Counted from the first letter of the stretch, positions 1 through 6,532 are shown. The stretch is 7,443 nt of DNA from an uncultured Faecalibacterium sp. (GCA_934561555.1 CAKTGQ010000047.1:1-7443); one strand, 5' to 3'. Numbers and translations are program-made. The notes: a model not told the origin generated them from the letters alone.

Positions 1-7
1 TTTCTTG

Positions 8-58
8 CCTCCTGTTTGTCCTTTGCTATGTATTGGCTCTTTGAGTTCTCTATGTCAA
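8..58 (-). promoter_or_regulatory. Possible start region of a divergent gene off the left edge
   Basis: Read on the minus strand, an AGGAGG ribosome binding site lies at 13-8, and a TTGACA -35-like box lies at 58-53. A TACATA -10-like box (32-27) is 20 bases further on, which is longer than the usual 17. The start codon would fall at or just beyond base 1, so no coding sequence can be checked. The inference is that a gene transcribed leftward begins outside the window, making this a divergent intergenic region shared with the GntR gene. The promoter part is weak; the ribosome binding site is the better evidence. Confidence 0.3.
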
Positions 59-115
59 CTTTTATTGTACAACACCATCCGTCACCTCGCACAAAAAATT
101 GACCACAGGTTTTAC

Positions 116-144
116 TTGACAATTCGCGGAATATGCACTATCAT
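116..144 (+). promoter_or_regulatory. Sigma-A promoter of the GntR regulator gene
   Basis: A perfect -35 box TTGACA (116-121) and a -10 box TATCAT (139-144) are separated by exactly 17 bases. This predicts a transcript start near 151, about 50 bases before the gene's ATG. The candidate operator at 165-175 lies just downstream of that start, so a bound repressor would block its own transcription. Confidence 0.7.
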
Positions 145-164
145 AACCATGAGATGAATATAAT

Positions 165-175
165 GTTTATAACGA
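165..175 (+). promoter_or_regulatory. Candidate GntR operator, copy 1
   Basis: GTTTATAACGA. The first nine bases form an imperfect dyad (GTT-TAT-AAC), roughly the GT..TA..AC style known for HutC-subfamily operators. The same 11-mer with one change (GTCTATAACGA) occurs at 1129-1139 in front of the PTS operon. Copy 1 starts 21 bases after its -10 box and copy 2 starts 19 bases after its own. The shared placement supports a common operator bound by the product of the adjacent gene. The binding itself is inferred. Confidence 0.5.
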
Positions 176-203
176 TATACTCAATTTGAGGGTGAGGTAT
201 TTC

Positions 204-932
204 ATGGCGATCAATGATAGTGCTGTCGTCCCGCTTTACCAGCAGGTAAAGGATGACATTCGTGCCGCGATCGAGAGCGGCAAGTACAAAACCAACGAGA
301 AGATCCCTCCGGAGCCGGAACTGAGCTCAGAGTACTCGGTCAGCCGCATCACGGTGCGCCGTGCGGTGGAGGAGCTGTGCGCCGAAGGGTATCTGGTCAA
401 AATGCAGGGGCGGGGCACCTTTGTCAGCAAGCCCCGCATCCATCGCAAGTTTACCAGCGGCAGAGGGACTGCCAGCTTTACGGAGACCTGTAAAGAAAAC
501 GGCATGGTGCCGGGTGCCCGGCTGCTGAACCGTCAGATCGTGCCGGTGCGTAAGGATGAAGAAGCCTTCTTCCATGTGGGGTCGGATGCGCTGCTCATCT
601 ACATCCAGCGTCTGCGCACCGCCGATGGTCAGCCGGTATTTCTGGAGAACCTGTTCCTGCCTTACGAGCCTTATAAGAGCCTGATGAGTGAGAACCTCAA
701 TGATGTTTCCATATTTGACGCCATTGAGCACATCTCCGGGCTGCGCCCTGCAACCACCGCCCGTCAGCGCATTGAGGCAGTGCGAGCCACAGCAGAACAG
801 GCACAGCTGCTCAACCTTTCGCTGGGCGAGCCGCTGCTGTATCTGAACGCCTACTTCCATGACCAATATGACCACCCCCTGTGCATCGGGCGGCAGTATT
901 ACATTGGAAGCCGGTATATGTTTGAGTTTTAA
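204..932 (+). CDS. GntR-family (HutC/UTRA type) transcriptional repressor
   Basis: This 242-residue protein has a winged helix-turn-helix at about residues 8-76. The typical opening VPLYQQVKDDIRAAIESG is followed by a recognition region with SRITVRRAVEEL at 47-58 and the wing motif GRGTFV at 69-74. Residues about 95-236 fit a UTRA effector-binding domain, which in relatives binds phosphorylated sugars or similar small ligands. The length is normal for the HutC subfamily. The ATG at 204 is chosen over a TTG at 186 because a purine-rich site (AGGGTGAGG, 189-197) sits at the right distance before it and the protein then begins in the family's usual way. It is transcribed alone (own promoter, strong terminator) just upstream of the PTS operon, so it most likely represses that operon and itself and is relieved by a phosphorylated substrate. 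Where the family normally has LPSE, this protein has IPPEPE. The ligand is unknown. Confidence 0.92.
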   Translation: MAINDSAVVPLYQQVKDDIRAAIESGKYKTNEKIPPEPELSSEYSVSRITVRRAVEELCAEGYLVKMQGRGTFVSKPRIHRKFTSGRGTASFTETCKENGMVPGARLLNRQIVPVRKDEEAFFHVGSDALLIYIQRLRTADGQPVFLENLFLPYEPYKSLMSENLNDVSIFDAIEHISGLRPATTARQRIEAVRATAEQAQLLNLSLGEPLLYLNAYFHDQYDHPLCIGRQYYIGSRYMFEF

Positions 933-951
933 GGGCAGCATTCTGTCCCCC

Positions 952-988
952 AAGAGCGTCTTTTCCACCCGGAAAAGACGCTCTTTTT
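952..988 (+). terminator. Rho-independent terminator after the GntR gene
   Basis: There is a perfect 15-bp stem (952-966 with 971-985), an ACCC loop and a run of five T at 984-988. It lies 20 bases after the stop codon and separates the regulator's transcript from the PTS operon, which has its own promoter. Confidence 0.92.
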
Positions 989-1082
989 GTCGTTCCAAGG
1001 AGAATTGTTGGTGAAACTGCTAAAATATAGAGGAAATGCTTTGTGCACTTTACCAAAGTAAAGATTTTTTTGGAAAAACCTC

Positions 1083-1110
1083 TTGACGTCTGCGTGAAAT
1101 GTGGTACTAT
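1083..1110 (+). promoter_or_regulatory. Promoter of the PTS operon
   Basis: TTGACG (1083-1088) and TACTAT (1105-1110) are 16 bases apart, predicting a start near 1117. The leader between here and the first gene carries the operator candidate (1129-1139) within a 9-bp phased repeat. The sequence shows no obvious catabolite-response (cre) element matching the usual consensus. Confidence 0.6.
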
Positions 1111-1114
1111 GTAC

Positions 1115-1159
1115 ATGACGATTATGACGTCTATAACGAATAGAACGATACAGACGCCG
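1115..1159 (+). promoter_or_regulatory. Operator region of the PTS operon: 9-bp phased ACG repeats containing operator copy 2
   Basis: ACG recurs every nine bases at 1118, 1127, 1136, 1145 and 1154, with similar flanks: ATGACGATT, ATGACGTCT, ATAACGAAT, AGAACGATA, CAGACGCCG. Within it, GTCTATAACGA (1129-1139) matches the sequence downstream of the GntR gene's own promoter. CGTCT (1128-1132) and AGACG (1152-1156) also form a loose inverted pair. The block covers the predicted transcript start, as expected for a repressor site. Binding by the neighbouring GntR protein is an inference. Confidence 0.5.
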
Positions 1160-1191
1160 AAGAGATGAAGGAAACACAAGAAAGGTCGTGG

Positions 1192-1620
1192 ATGCGTATG
1201 AACCGAATCATTCTTGCTTCGCACGGAGGGCTGTCCGCCGGAATGAAGGACACCGTGCAGATGATCCTTGGCGAGTTGCCGAACCTTTATGCCCTTGCTA
1301 CCCTGCGGGATGAGACCGAGCCTATTACGGTAGCAGCACGCCGGCTGCTGGATGGCTTTGCAGCAGAGGATGCTGTGTACATCGTGACCGATGTGATGGG
1401 CGGCAGCGTGAACAACGAGATGCTGACCCTGCTGCCGGAGTATCCGGCCGTGCACCTGATCTGCGGTATGAACGCTTCTCTGGTGCTGACCCTTGCTTCC
1501 AACGACGAAGCCCTGACACAGGACGAACTGGCCGAGTGCATTGCAGATGCCAAGGCGCAGATCATTGATTGCAACCTGCTGCTGAAAAACGCAGCCCAAG
1601 ATGAGGAGGATGACCTATGA
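1192..1620 (+). CDS. PTS mannose/fructose/sorbose-family EIIA component
   Basis: This cytoplasmic protein of about 142 residues takes phosphate from HPr and passes it to EIIB. The N-terminal strand IILASHGGLSAGM carries the phosphorylated histidine of the mannose-family EIIA fold (His11 from this start, His9 from the ATG at 1198; E. coli ManX uses His10). DVMGGSVNNEML, about residues 66-77, is the family's second conserved stretch. The ATG at 1165 is rejected because its site is too close and the added residues are not family-like. The ATG at 1192 has AAAGG (1181-1185) six bases before it; the ATG at 1198 is almost as plausible. The gene encodes EIIA alone, not a fused EIIAB as in E. coli. 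Its stop overlaps the EIIB start (ATGA), implying coupled translation. The C-terminus is unusually acidic (DEEDDL), like that of EIIC here. Confidence 0.9.
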   Translation: MRMNRIILASHGGLSAGMKDTVQMILGELPNLYALATLRDETEPITVAARRLLDGFAAEDAVYIVTDVMGGSVNNEMLTLLPEYPAVHLICGMNASLVLTLASNDEALTQDELAECIADAKAQIIDCNLLLKNAAQDEEDDL

Positions 1621-2084
1621 TCAAATTAGTACGTCTGGACTACCGCCTGCTGCACGGTCAGGTGGTATTCTCGTGGACCGGCCATGTGGGCGCACAGCGC
1701 ATCATCGTGGTGGATGATGACGCCGCCAACGACGAGATGAAAAAGTCCGCCCTGCTGCTGAGCAAGCCTGCCGGTGTCCGGGTGAACATCTTCACGGTGG
1801 ACAAAGCCATCGCCAAGATGCCCAAGGTGGAGCAGCTGGACGAGAAGATCATGATGATCTTCGGCAACACCGCTGCCCTGCTCAAGTTCTGTCAGGCATA
1901 CCCCAAGATCAAAGAGATCAACTACGGTGCTGTGGCAAACAAGCCCGGCTCCAAGGCCTTTGATCAGTCGGTGTTCCTGACCCCGGAGGAGCAGGCCGAC
2001 ACCCAGAAGCTGCTGGATATGGGCATTAAGATCTACAGCCAGCAGACCCCAACCTTTAAGGTAGTACCCATCGATCACACCTGA
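1617..2084 (+). CDS. PTS mannose/fructose/sorbose-family EIIB component
   Basis: This cytoplasmic protein of 155 residues passes phosphate from EIIA to the sugar as it is imported by EIIC/EIID. The opening VRLDYRLLHGQVVFSW contains the phosphorylated histidine, His13, in the family signature R-L-x-H-G-Q-V. It is followed by IIVVDDDAANDEMKK, typical of the fold. The length is normal for a stand-alone EIIB of this family (about 155-165). The start overlaps the EIIA stop by four bases and is preceded by GAGGAGGA at 1603-1610. The substrate cannot be read from EIIB. The SIS deglycase downstream points to an Amadori-type sugar-amino acid. Confidence 0.94.
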   Translation: MIKLVRLDYRLLHGQVVFSWTGHVGAQRIIVVDDDAANDEMKKSALLLSKPAGVRVNIFTVDKAIAKMPKVEQLDEKIMMIFGNTAALLKFCQAYPKIKEINYGAVANKPGSKAFDQSVFLTPEEQADTQKLLDMGIKIYSQQTPTFKVVPIDHT

Positions 2085-2088
2085 TCGA
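2071..2088 (+). other. Small perfect hairpin spanning the EIIB stop codon
   Basis: TCGATCA (2071-2077) and TGATCGA (2082-2088) pair perfectly around a CACC loop, and the stop codon TGA opens the right arm. No T run follows; the next bases are A-rich and lead into the strong AAGGAGG site of the EIIC gene. It is therefore not a terminator. It could affect mRNA processing or stability, or the spacing between the soluble and membrane subunits, but may be chance. Confidence 0.35.
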
Positions 2089-2115
2089 AAGGAAATAAAA
2101 AGGAGGAATTGACCC

Positions 2116-2925
2116 ATGTTTGTTACCGCATTGCTTCTGGGTCTGGTTGGCGTGTTCTGCATTCTGGACTCGCGCATTCTGGGCCGCATGAACTTCGAGC
2201 GTCCGCTCATCACCTGCACCATCGTCGGTGCGCTGCTGGGTGATCTGCAGACCGGTCTGACCCTTGGCGCATCCATCGAGCTGATGAGCCTTGGCATCGT
2301 GAACATCGGCGCAGCCGCCCCCCCGGACATGAACATGGCTGCCATCATCTGCGCAGCCTTTGCCATCCTGACCGATGCGTCTGCCGAGACTGCACTGGCA
2401 CTGGCCATTCCCATCGCCGTTCTGGGCCAGATGCTGGGTGTGCTGATGCGCACCATCCTGTCCAACCTGACCCACGTTGCCGACCACGCCATTGCAGAAG
2501 GCAAGTTCCGCAAGGCATGGAGCATGCACATCGTCTGGGGCACGCTGCTGTACAGCCTGATGTACTTCATCCCCATTTTCCTGTCCGTCTACTTCGGCAC
2601 GGATCTGGTGCAGAAGATCGTGGCTTTCATCCCCGCATGGCTGACCGATGGCCTGAACCTCGGCAGTAAGTTCCTTACCGCTTACGGTATTGCCCTGCTG
2701 CTGTCCACCATGCTCAACCGCGATCTGACCGTCTACTTCCTGCTGGGCTTCTTCTTTGTGGGCTATCTGGGTCTGGACGTCACCGCTGTGGCCATCTTCG
2801 CCGCAATTCTGGCTGTGATCCTGACTGGCCTGAAGTATGGCAAGGGCGCACCCGCCGCAGCCGCTGCCGGTGCAGCCGCTGCCAACCCGGACTACGACCC
2901 GCTGGAAGATGACGATGATCTTTGA
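2116..2925 (+). CDS. PTS mannose/fructose/sorbose-family EIIC membrane component
   Basis: This 269-residue integral membrane protein forms the sugar channel together with EIID. Hydrophobic segments run through most of residues 1-240. Family landmarks are DSRILGRMNFERPLI (18-32), GALLGDLQTGLTLGASIELMSLG (38-60) and GAAAPPDMNMA (65-75). The start has a strong AAGGAGG site (2100-2106) nine bases before the ATG, in a 31-base gap after EIIB. After the last membrane segment comes an alanine-rich linker (about residues 246-256) and the acidic end DYDPLEDDDDL. The alanine-rich linker is a noticeable addition. The closely spaced EIID gene is its obligatory partner. Confidence 0.93.
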   Translation: MFVTALLLGLVGVFCILDSRILGRMNFERPLITCTIVGALLGDLQTGLTLGASIELMSLGIVNIGAAAPPDMNMAAIICAAFAILTDASAETALALAIPIAVLGQMLGVLMRTILSNLTHVADHAIAEGKFRKAWSMHIVWGTLLYSLMYFIPIFLSVYFGTDLVQKIVAFIPAWLTDGLNLGSKFLTAYGIALLLSTMLNRDLTVYFLLGFFFVGYLGLDVTAVAIFAAILAVILTGLKYGKGAPAAAAAGAAAANPDYDPLEDDDDL

Positions 2926-2940
2926 TAGGAGGAAGCTGAA

Positions 2941-3777
2941 ATGAGCAACGCAACCAAGACTGCAAAGCGCAGCGACTTCAAGAAATACTTCCAGTTCATG
3001 TGGCGCTCCCTGAACATTCAGGCCTCCTGGAACTACGAACGTCAGATGAACATGGGCTTTTTGTACGGCATCGCTCCCACGCTGGACGAGCTGTACCCCA
3101 ACGAGAACGACCCCGAGCAGCTGGCGCACAAAAAGGAAGCCTACGAGCGCGAGATGGCGTTCTACAACTGCACCCCGCAGACCAGTGCCTTTACGCTGGG
3201 TCTGGCTGCTTCCATGGAGGAGCAGTACGCCGCTGACCGTGAAAACTTCAACCCGGAGACCATCAACGCCGTCAAGACCTCGCTGATGGGTCCCCTGTCC
3301 GGTGTGGGCGACTCCTTCTTCCAAGGCACTGTCCGCCTGATCGCTTTTGGTCTGGGCATCTCTCTGGCACAGCAGGGCAGCGTTCTGGGCCCCATTCTGG
3401 CCATGATCATCTCCATCGTCCCCTCTGTGCTGGTCACATGGTTTGCCGGTAAGCTGGGCTACACCATGGGCAGCAAGTACCTGACCAAGCTCAACGGCGG
3501 CATGATGGACAAGCTGATGTACGTCTGCGGCATCGTAGGCCTGATGGTCATCGGTGCCATGGTGGCAAGCATGGTGGGTCTGACCACTCCTATCACCTTC
3601 GCAAGCACCGGTCTGGTGCTGCAGGATGTGCTGAACACCATTCTGCCGAACCTTCTGAACCTTGTCATCGTGATGCTGATGTACACCATGATCCGCAAAA
3701 AGGTCAAGACCGGCTGGCTGCTGGGCATCTGCATCGTGGGCGGTGTTGCCATCAACGCCCTTGGTCTGTTGGTGTAA
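2941..3777 (+). CDS. PTS mannose/fructose/sorbose-family EIID membrane component
   Basis: This protein of 278 residues is the second membrane subunit, unique to the mannose-type PTS. The family signature SWNYERQMNMGF lies at 29-40. The long amphipathic N-terminal part contains YPNENDPEQLAHKKEAYERE, about 52-71, equivalent to the region of E. coli ManZ before its conserved glycine motif. SLMGPLSGVGDSFF at 114-127 matches the ManZ motif GLMGPLAGVGDPIFWGT. Hydrophobic segments follow from about 130 to the end. The ATG has AGGAGGA at 2927-2933 and starts 15 bases after the EIIC stop. The gene completes the four-part PTS, so transport and phosphorylation should be functional as encoded. Confidence 0.94.
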   Translation: MSNATKTAKRSDFKKYFQFMWRSLNIQASWNYERQMNMGFLYGIAPTLDELYPNENDPEQLAHKKEAYEREMAFYNCTPQTSAFTLGLAASMEEQYAADRENFNPETINAVKTSLMGPLSGVGDSFFQGTVRLIAFGLGISLAQQGSVLGPILAMIISIVPSVLVTWFAGKLGYTMGSKYLTKLNGGMMDKLMYVCGIVGLMVIGAMVASMVGLTTPITFASTGLVLQDVLNTILPNLLNLVIVMLMYTMIRKKVKTGWLLGICIVGGVAINALGLLV

Positions 3778-3829
3778 CCGGGTTTCCGGCTTACATAGAT
3801 ATCCGTACGCCTGTAATTTGTGATTCATC

Positions 3830-3857
3830 GAAAAAAGATTTGAAGAAAAAAGATTTG
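3830..3857 (+). repeat. Tandem 13-bp direct repeat before the SIS gene
   Basis: GAAAAAAGATTTG occurs at 3830-3842 and again, identically, at 3845-3857, with a 15-bp period. The second copy runs straight into the GGAGG ribosome binding site (3857-3861) of the SIS gene. The remaining gap (3778-3829) shows neither a terminator nor a convincing promoter, so the SIS gene probably belongs to the PTS transcript. The repeat looks like a recent slip duplication in the A-rich leader and could tune translation. Confidence 0.6.
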
Positions 3858-3869
3858 GAGGATTGCATT

Positions 3870-4853
3870 ATGTATAACATCGATCTGGCAAACGTCAAGT
3901 CCATCGTGGCAGACATCGTGGCAAAGCACAACGTGGAGAACGTGGCCTTTGTTGGCTGCGGCGCTTCCAAGGCAGAGCTGTACCCCGCAAAGTACTTCCT
4001 GGCAAACTGCAGCAAGAAGCTGCGTGTGGCACACTACACCGCCAACGAGTTCAACTACGATACCCCCGATTGGCTGGGCGACACCACCGTGGTCATCACC
4101 GCTTCTCTGGGTGGCAGCACCCCTGAGACCGTCAAGGCCAACAGCGTGGCAAAGGCCGCCGGTGCAACCGTTGTCAGCGTTACCCACGCTGCCGGTTCTG
4201 CCCTGACCAAGGAAGCTGACTACACCATCGTTCACGGCTTTGAGGCAAACTACGCCGCCAAGCTGGAAAAGATGGGCTACGTTCTGGCACTGGCTGTGGA
4301 GATCCTGCAGCAGGTGGAAGGCTTCGACAAGTACGACAAGATGATCGAGGGCCTGACCAACGTGTTCGAGGCTGCCGAGAACGCTGCCAACTCTGCCCGC
4401 AAGTCTGCCAAGGAGTTCGCTGAGAAGTACAAGGACGCTCCCGTCGTCTACGTCATGTCCAGCGGCGCTTCCATGGAGGTCGCTTACTCCACCTCCATCT
4501 GCCTGATGATGGAGATGCAGTGGGTCAACTCCGGCTCCTTCCACAGCGGCGAGTTCTTCCACGGCCCCTTCGAGATCGTTGACAAGGACGTGCCCTTCAT
4601 CCTGCTGATGAACGACGGCAAGACCCGTCCCGTGGATGCCCGCGCACTGACCTTCCTGCACCGCTTCGATGCTCTGACCACCGTTGTGGATGCAAAGGAT
4701 TACGGTCTGGGCAATGCTGTGGACAGCAGCGTCATCACCTACTTCAACCCGCTGATGCACACCGCTGTGTTCCGCGTCTATGCTGAGGAGCTGTCCTACG
4801 TTCGTCAGCATCCGCTGACCCTGCGCCGCTATATGTGGAAGCTGGAGTACTAA
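3870..4853 (+). CDS. SIS-domain sugar-amine 6-phosphate deglycase (FrlB/FraB/GfrF-like)
   Basis: This 327-residue cytoplasmic protein has two SIS domains. The first includes FVGCGASK (27-34) and ITASLGGSTPET (76-87); the second has VYVMSSGASMEV (193-204). The stretch MMEMQWVNSGSFHSGEFFHGPFE (213-235) is characteristic of deglycases. Glu215 and His231 are 16 residues apart, as are the catalytic Glu214 and His230 that I recall for Salmonella FraB. Relatives split fructoselysine-, glucoselysine- or fructose-asparagine 6-phosphate into a hexose 6-phosphate and a free amino acid or amine. The ATG at 3870 is chosen because GGAGG lies eight bases before it; an upstream TTG at 3840 would begin inside the tandem repeat. 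Placement after a mannose-type PTS matches the Salmonella gfr arrangement, except that only one deglycase is present here. An isomerase-type glucosamine-phosphate enzyme is less likely. The exact substrate is open. Confidence 0.85.
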   Translation: MYNIDLANVKSIVADIVAKHNVENVAFVGCGASKAELYPAKYFLANCSKKLRVAHYTANEFNYDTPDWLGDTTVVITASLGGSTPETVKANSVAKAAGATVVSVTHAAGSALTKEADYTIVHGFEANYAAKLEKMGYVLALAVEILQQVEGFDKYDKMIEGLTNVFEAAENAANSARKSAKEFAEKYKDAPVVYVMSSGASMEVAYSTSICLMMEMQWVNSGSFHSGEFFHGPFEIVDKDVPFILLMNDGKTRPVDARALTFLHRFDALTTVVDAKDYGLGNAVDSSVITYFNPLMHTAVFRVYAEELSYVRQHPLTLRRYMWKLEY

Positions 4854-4885
4854 GCGGTTAACCGGAATCAATAGACCCATGCTTG

Positions 4886-4916
4886 GGGGGAGGGGCTTGC
4901 CCCTCCCCCTTTTTTT
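4886..4916 (+). terminator. Rho-independent terminator of the PTS-deglycase operon
   Basis: A G-rich arm (4886-4896) pairs perfectly with a C-rich arm (4899-4909) over 11 bp, in practice closing on a four-base CTTG loop, followed by seven T (4910-4916). A separate 10-bp palindrome CGGTTAACCG (4855-4864) directly follows the deglycase stop codon. The HAD gene starts only 20 bases after the T run. Confidence 0.92.
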
Positions 4917-4936
4917 GATAAAGAGGGAAATGAAGA

Positions 4937-5563
4937 ATGATTGAAGCAGTGATTTTTGATATGGATGGGGTGCTGGCGGATACGGAATATTACTACGAGA
5001 ACCGCCGCAAAAACTTTCTGCTGGAAAACGGCATCCCCATCCCGGAGGGCAACTTCATCGGCTCCAACGAAAAAGCCATCTGGGAAGCCATTGTTCCCAA
5101 CGACCCTGTGCGCCGTCAGGAAATGCTGATGGCTTACCGGGAATACCGCAAGGCTCGCCCCACCCCCTACGGCAAGCTCACCGACCCGCAGGCAGAGCCA
5201 TTGATGAATGCGCTGCGCAGCCGTGGGCTGAAGGTAGCGGTGGCGTCCTCCAGCGCAGCACCGGATATCATGAAGATGCTCACAGAGGGCGGCCTGAAAG
5301 CGATGGTGGATTTTGCCTTCAGCGGCGAGGACTGTGCCGCGCATAAGCCTGCACCGGACATCTATCTCAAGGCACTGAAGGCACTGGGGCTGACGGCAGA
5401 CAAGGCCATTGCGGTGGAGGATTCTCCCACCGGCATTGCCTCTGCAAAGGCGGCAGGATTAAAGGTGCTGGCACTGAAGCCCCGCCACGGCGAGCCGCTG
5501 GACCAGTCCGCCGCAGACTGCATCATCACCCGGCTGATGGATGTAAAGGAGTATCTGGACTGA
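4937..5563 (+). CDS. HAD-superfamily hydrolase, beta-phosphoglucomutase/phosphatase-like
   Basis: This 208-residue protein is a subfamily IA-type HAD enzyme with a cap domain. Motif I is FDMDGVLADTE with nucleophile Asp8 and acid/base Asp10. The helical cap follows at about 15-85. Motif II is AVASSS (101-106), motif III HKPAPDIY with Lys137, and motif IV AVEDSPTGIASAKAAG with Glu161 and Asp162. All catalytic residues are present. Relatives are beta-phosphoglucomutases, sugar-phosphate phosphatases and phosphoglycolate-type phosphatases; sequence alone cannot separate them. The start follows GAGGG at 4923-4927. The YitT-like gene begins one base after its stop, so the two are cotranscribed. 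Its position after the deglycase operon suggests sugar-phosphate metabolism, but a terminator lies between. Confidence 0.87.
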   Translation: MIEAVIFDMDGVLADTEYYYENRRKNFLLENGIPIPEGNFIGSNEKAIWEAIVPNDPVRRQEMLMAYREYRKARPTPYGKLTDPQAEPLMNALRSRGLKVAVASSSAAPDIMKMLTEGGLKAMVDFAFSGEDCAAHKPAPDIYLKALKALGLTADKAIAVEDSPTGIASAKAAGLKVLALKPRHGEPLDQSAADCIITRLMDVKEYLD

Positions 5564-5564
5564 G

Positions 5565-6458
5565 ATGGAAACGCTCAAGAACGGCCTGCGCAAAAACCTG
5601 ACCCCGGCGCAGTTGTGGAGCGGCGCACGCTTTTTTCTGCTGCTGAATCTGGGACTTATCATCTATGCAGTAGCACTGAACTTTTACTGCGCCCCCAACC
5701 ACTTTGTATTTGGCGGCACCACCGGCCTTTCCATCGTTCTAGCCACCTGCTTTCCGGCTCTGAGCGTCAGCACCTTTATGTGGATCACCAATGCGGTGCT
5801 GGATGTGCTGGGCTGCATCTTTCTGGGCATAAAGACCATGGGGTGGACACTGTACTCATCTTTCATGCTCAGCTTTTATTCCAGTGTGTGCGAAAAGCTG
5901 TTCCCCATGTCGCAGCCTTTGACGGATGACACTCTGCTGGAATTGTTTTTTGCGGTGGCATTGCCTGCCATTGCCAGCGGCATCGTGTTCAATATCGGGG
6001 CATCCACCGGCGGCACCGAGATCGTAGCGATGATCCTGCACAAATATACCAAGGTAGAGATCGGCAGGGCGCTGCTGCTCAGCGATATCGGCACGGTGCT
6101 GTTTGCGGCTTACCTCTACGGCCCGCAGACCGGGATGTACTGCGTGCTGGGGCTTATCGGGCGCAGCACCATTGTGGATACCGCCATCGAGAGCCTGAAC
6201 CTCCGCAAGGTGTGTACGGTCATCACCTCAAGGCCGGAGCCCATCCGGCGTTTCGTCACGGAAACACTGGGACGCACGGCGACCCAGCAGGACGCCACCG
6301 GCGTGTATACCGGCGAGCACCGCACCATGATCATGGTAGCACTGACCCGGCGGCAGGCAGGGCTGCTGCGGGACTTCCTGCGTCGGGAGGACCCGGAAGC
6401 CTTTTTGACCATCGTCAACTCCAGCGAGATCATCGGCAAGGGGTTCCAGTCGATCTGA
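5565..6458 (+). CDS. YitT-family membrane protein (DUF161 membrane region plus C-terminal DUF2179)
   Basis: This 297-residue protein has about five to six membrane segments (roughly 22-42, 47-66, 70-92, 125-145, 168-200) and a soluble C-terminal domain (about 213-297) ending NSSEIIGKGFQSI, the usual end of DUF2179. The loop GASTGGTEIVAMILHK (145-160) matches the conserved glycine-rich signature GxSTGGTD/E. The first segment, LNLGLIIYAVALNFYCAP, is also typical. Length is normal for the family (about 280-300). The biochemical role of YitT proteins is not settled; transport or sensing of a small solute is usually suggested. The start is one base after the HAD stop with no clear site of its own, so translation is probably coupled. 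A hairpin terminator follows. Confidence 0.88.
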   Translation: METLKNGLRKNLTPAQLWSGARFFLLLNLGLIIYAVALNFYCAPNHFVFGGTTGLSIVLATCFPALSVSTFMWITNAVLDVLGCIFLGIKTMGWTLYSSFMLSFYSSVCEKLFPMSQPLTDDTLLELFFAVALPAIASGIVFNIGASTGGTEIVAMILHKYTKVEIGRALLLSDIGTVLFAAYLYGPQTGMYCVLGLIGRSTIVDTAIESLNLRKVCTVITSRPEPIRRFVTETLGRTATQQDATGVYTGEHRTMIMVALTRRQAGLLRDFLRREDPEAFLTIVNSSEIIGKGFQSI

Positions 6459-6467
6459 AAACGCGGA

Positions 6468-6507
6468 ATGCCCGCCCACTGTGGCTTCTCCACAGCTGGG
6501 CGGGCAT
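6468..6507 (+). terminator. Long hairpin terminator after the YitT gene
   Basis: Arms 6468-6484 and 6490-6507 pair over 17 bp with one bulged C at 6496 and a five-base loop. The stem is very GC-rich (GCCCGCCC with GGGCGGGC). The tail CATTTAT is a poor T run, so it may also serve as a barrier or work in both directions. It marks the end of ordinary gene-dense DNA; what follows to the right edge is different in character. Confidence 0.8.
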
Positions 6508-6532
6508 CATTTATATGGTAAATAGTTATTTG

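Noticed and set aside
1031..1046. Possible catabolite-response (cre) site near the PTS promoter
   Set aside because: Only part of the consensus fits (AAATGCTTTG), and it lacks the required symmetry.
2056..3828. 590-codon minus-strand reading frame opposite EIIC and EIID
   Set aside because: Its product is rich in His, Gln and Gly, typical of the antisense of GC-rich genes; both plus-strand genes are clear PTS subunits with good ribosome binding sites.
3825..4880. 351-codon minus-strand reading frame opposite the SIS gene
   Set aside because: It is an antisense shadow rich in Val, His and Gly, with no motif, while the plus-strand frame has full SIS signatures.
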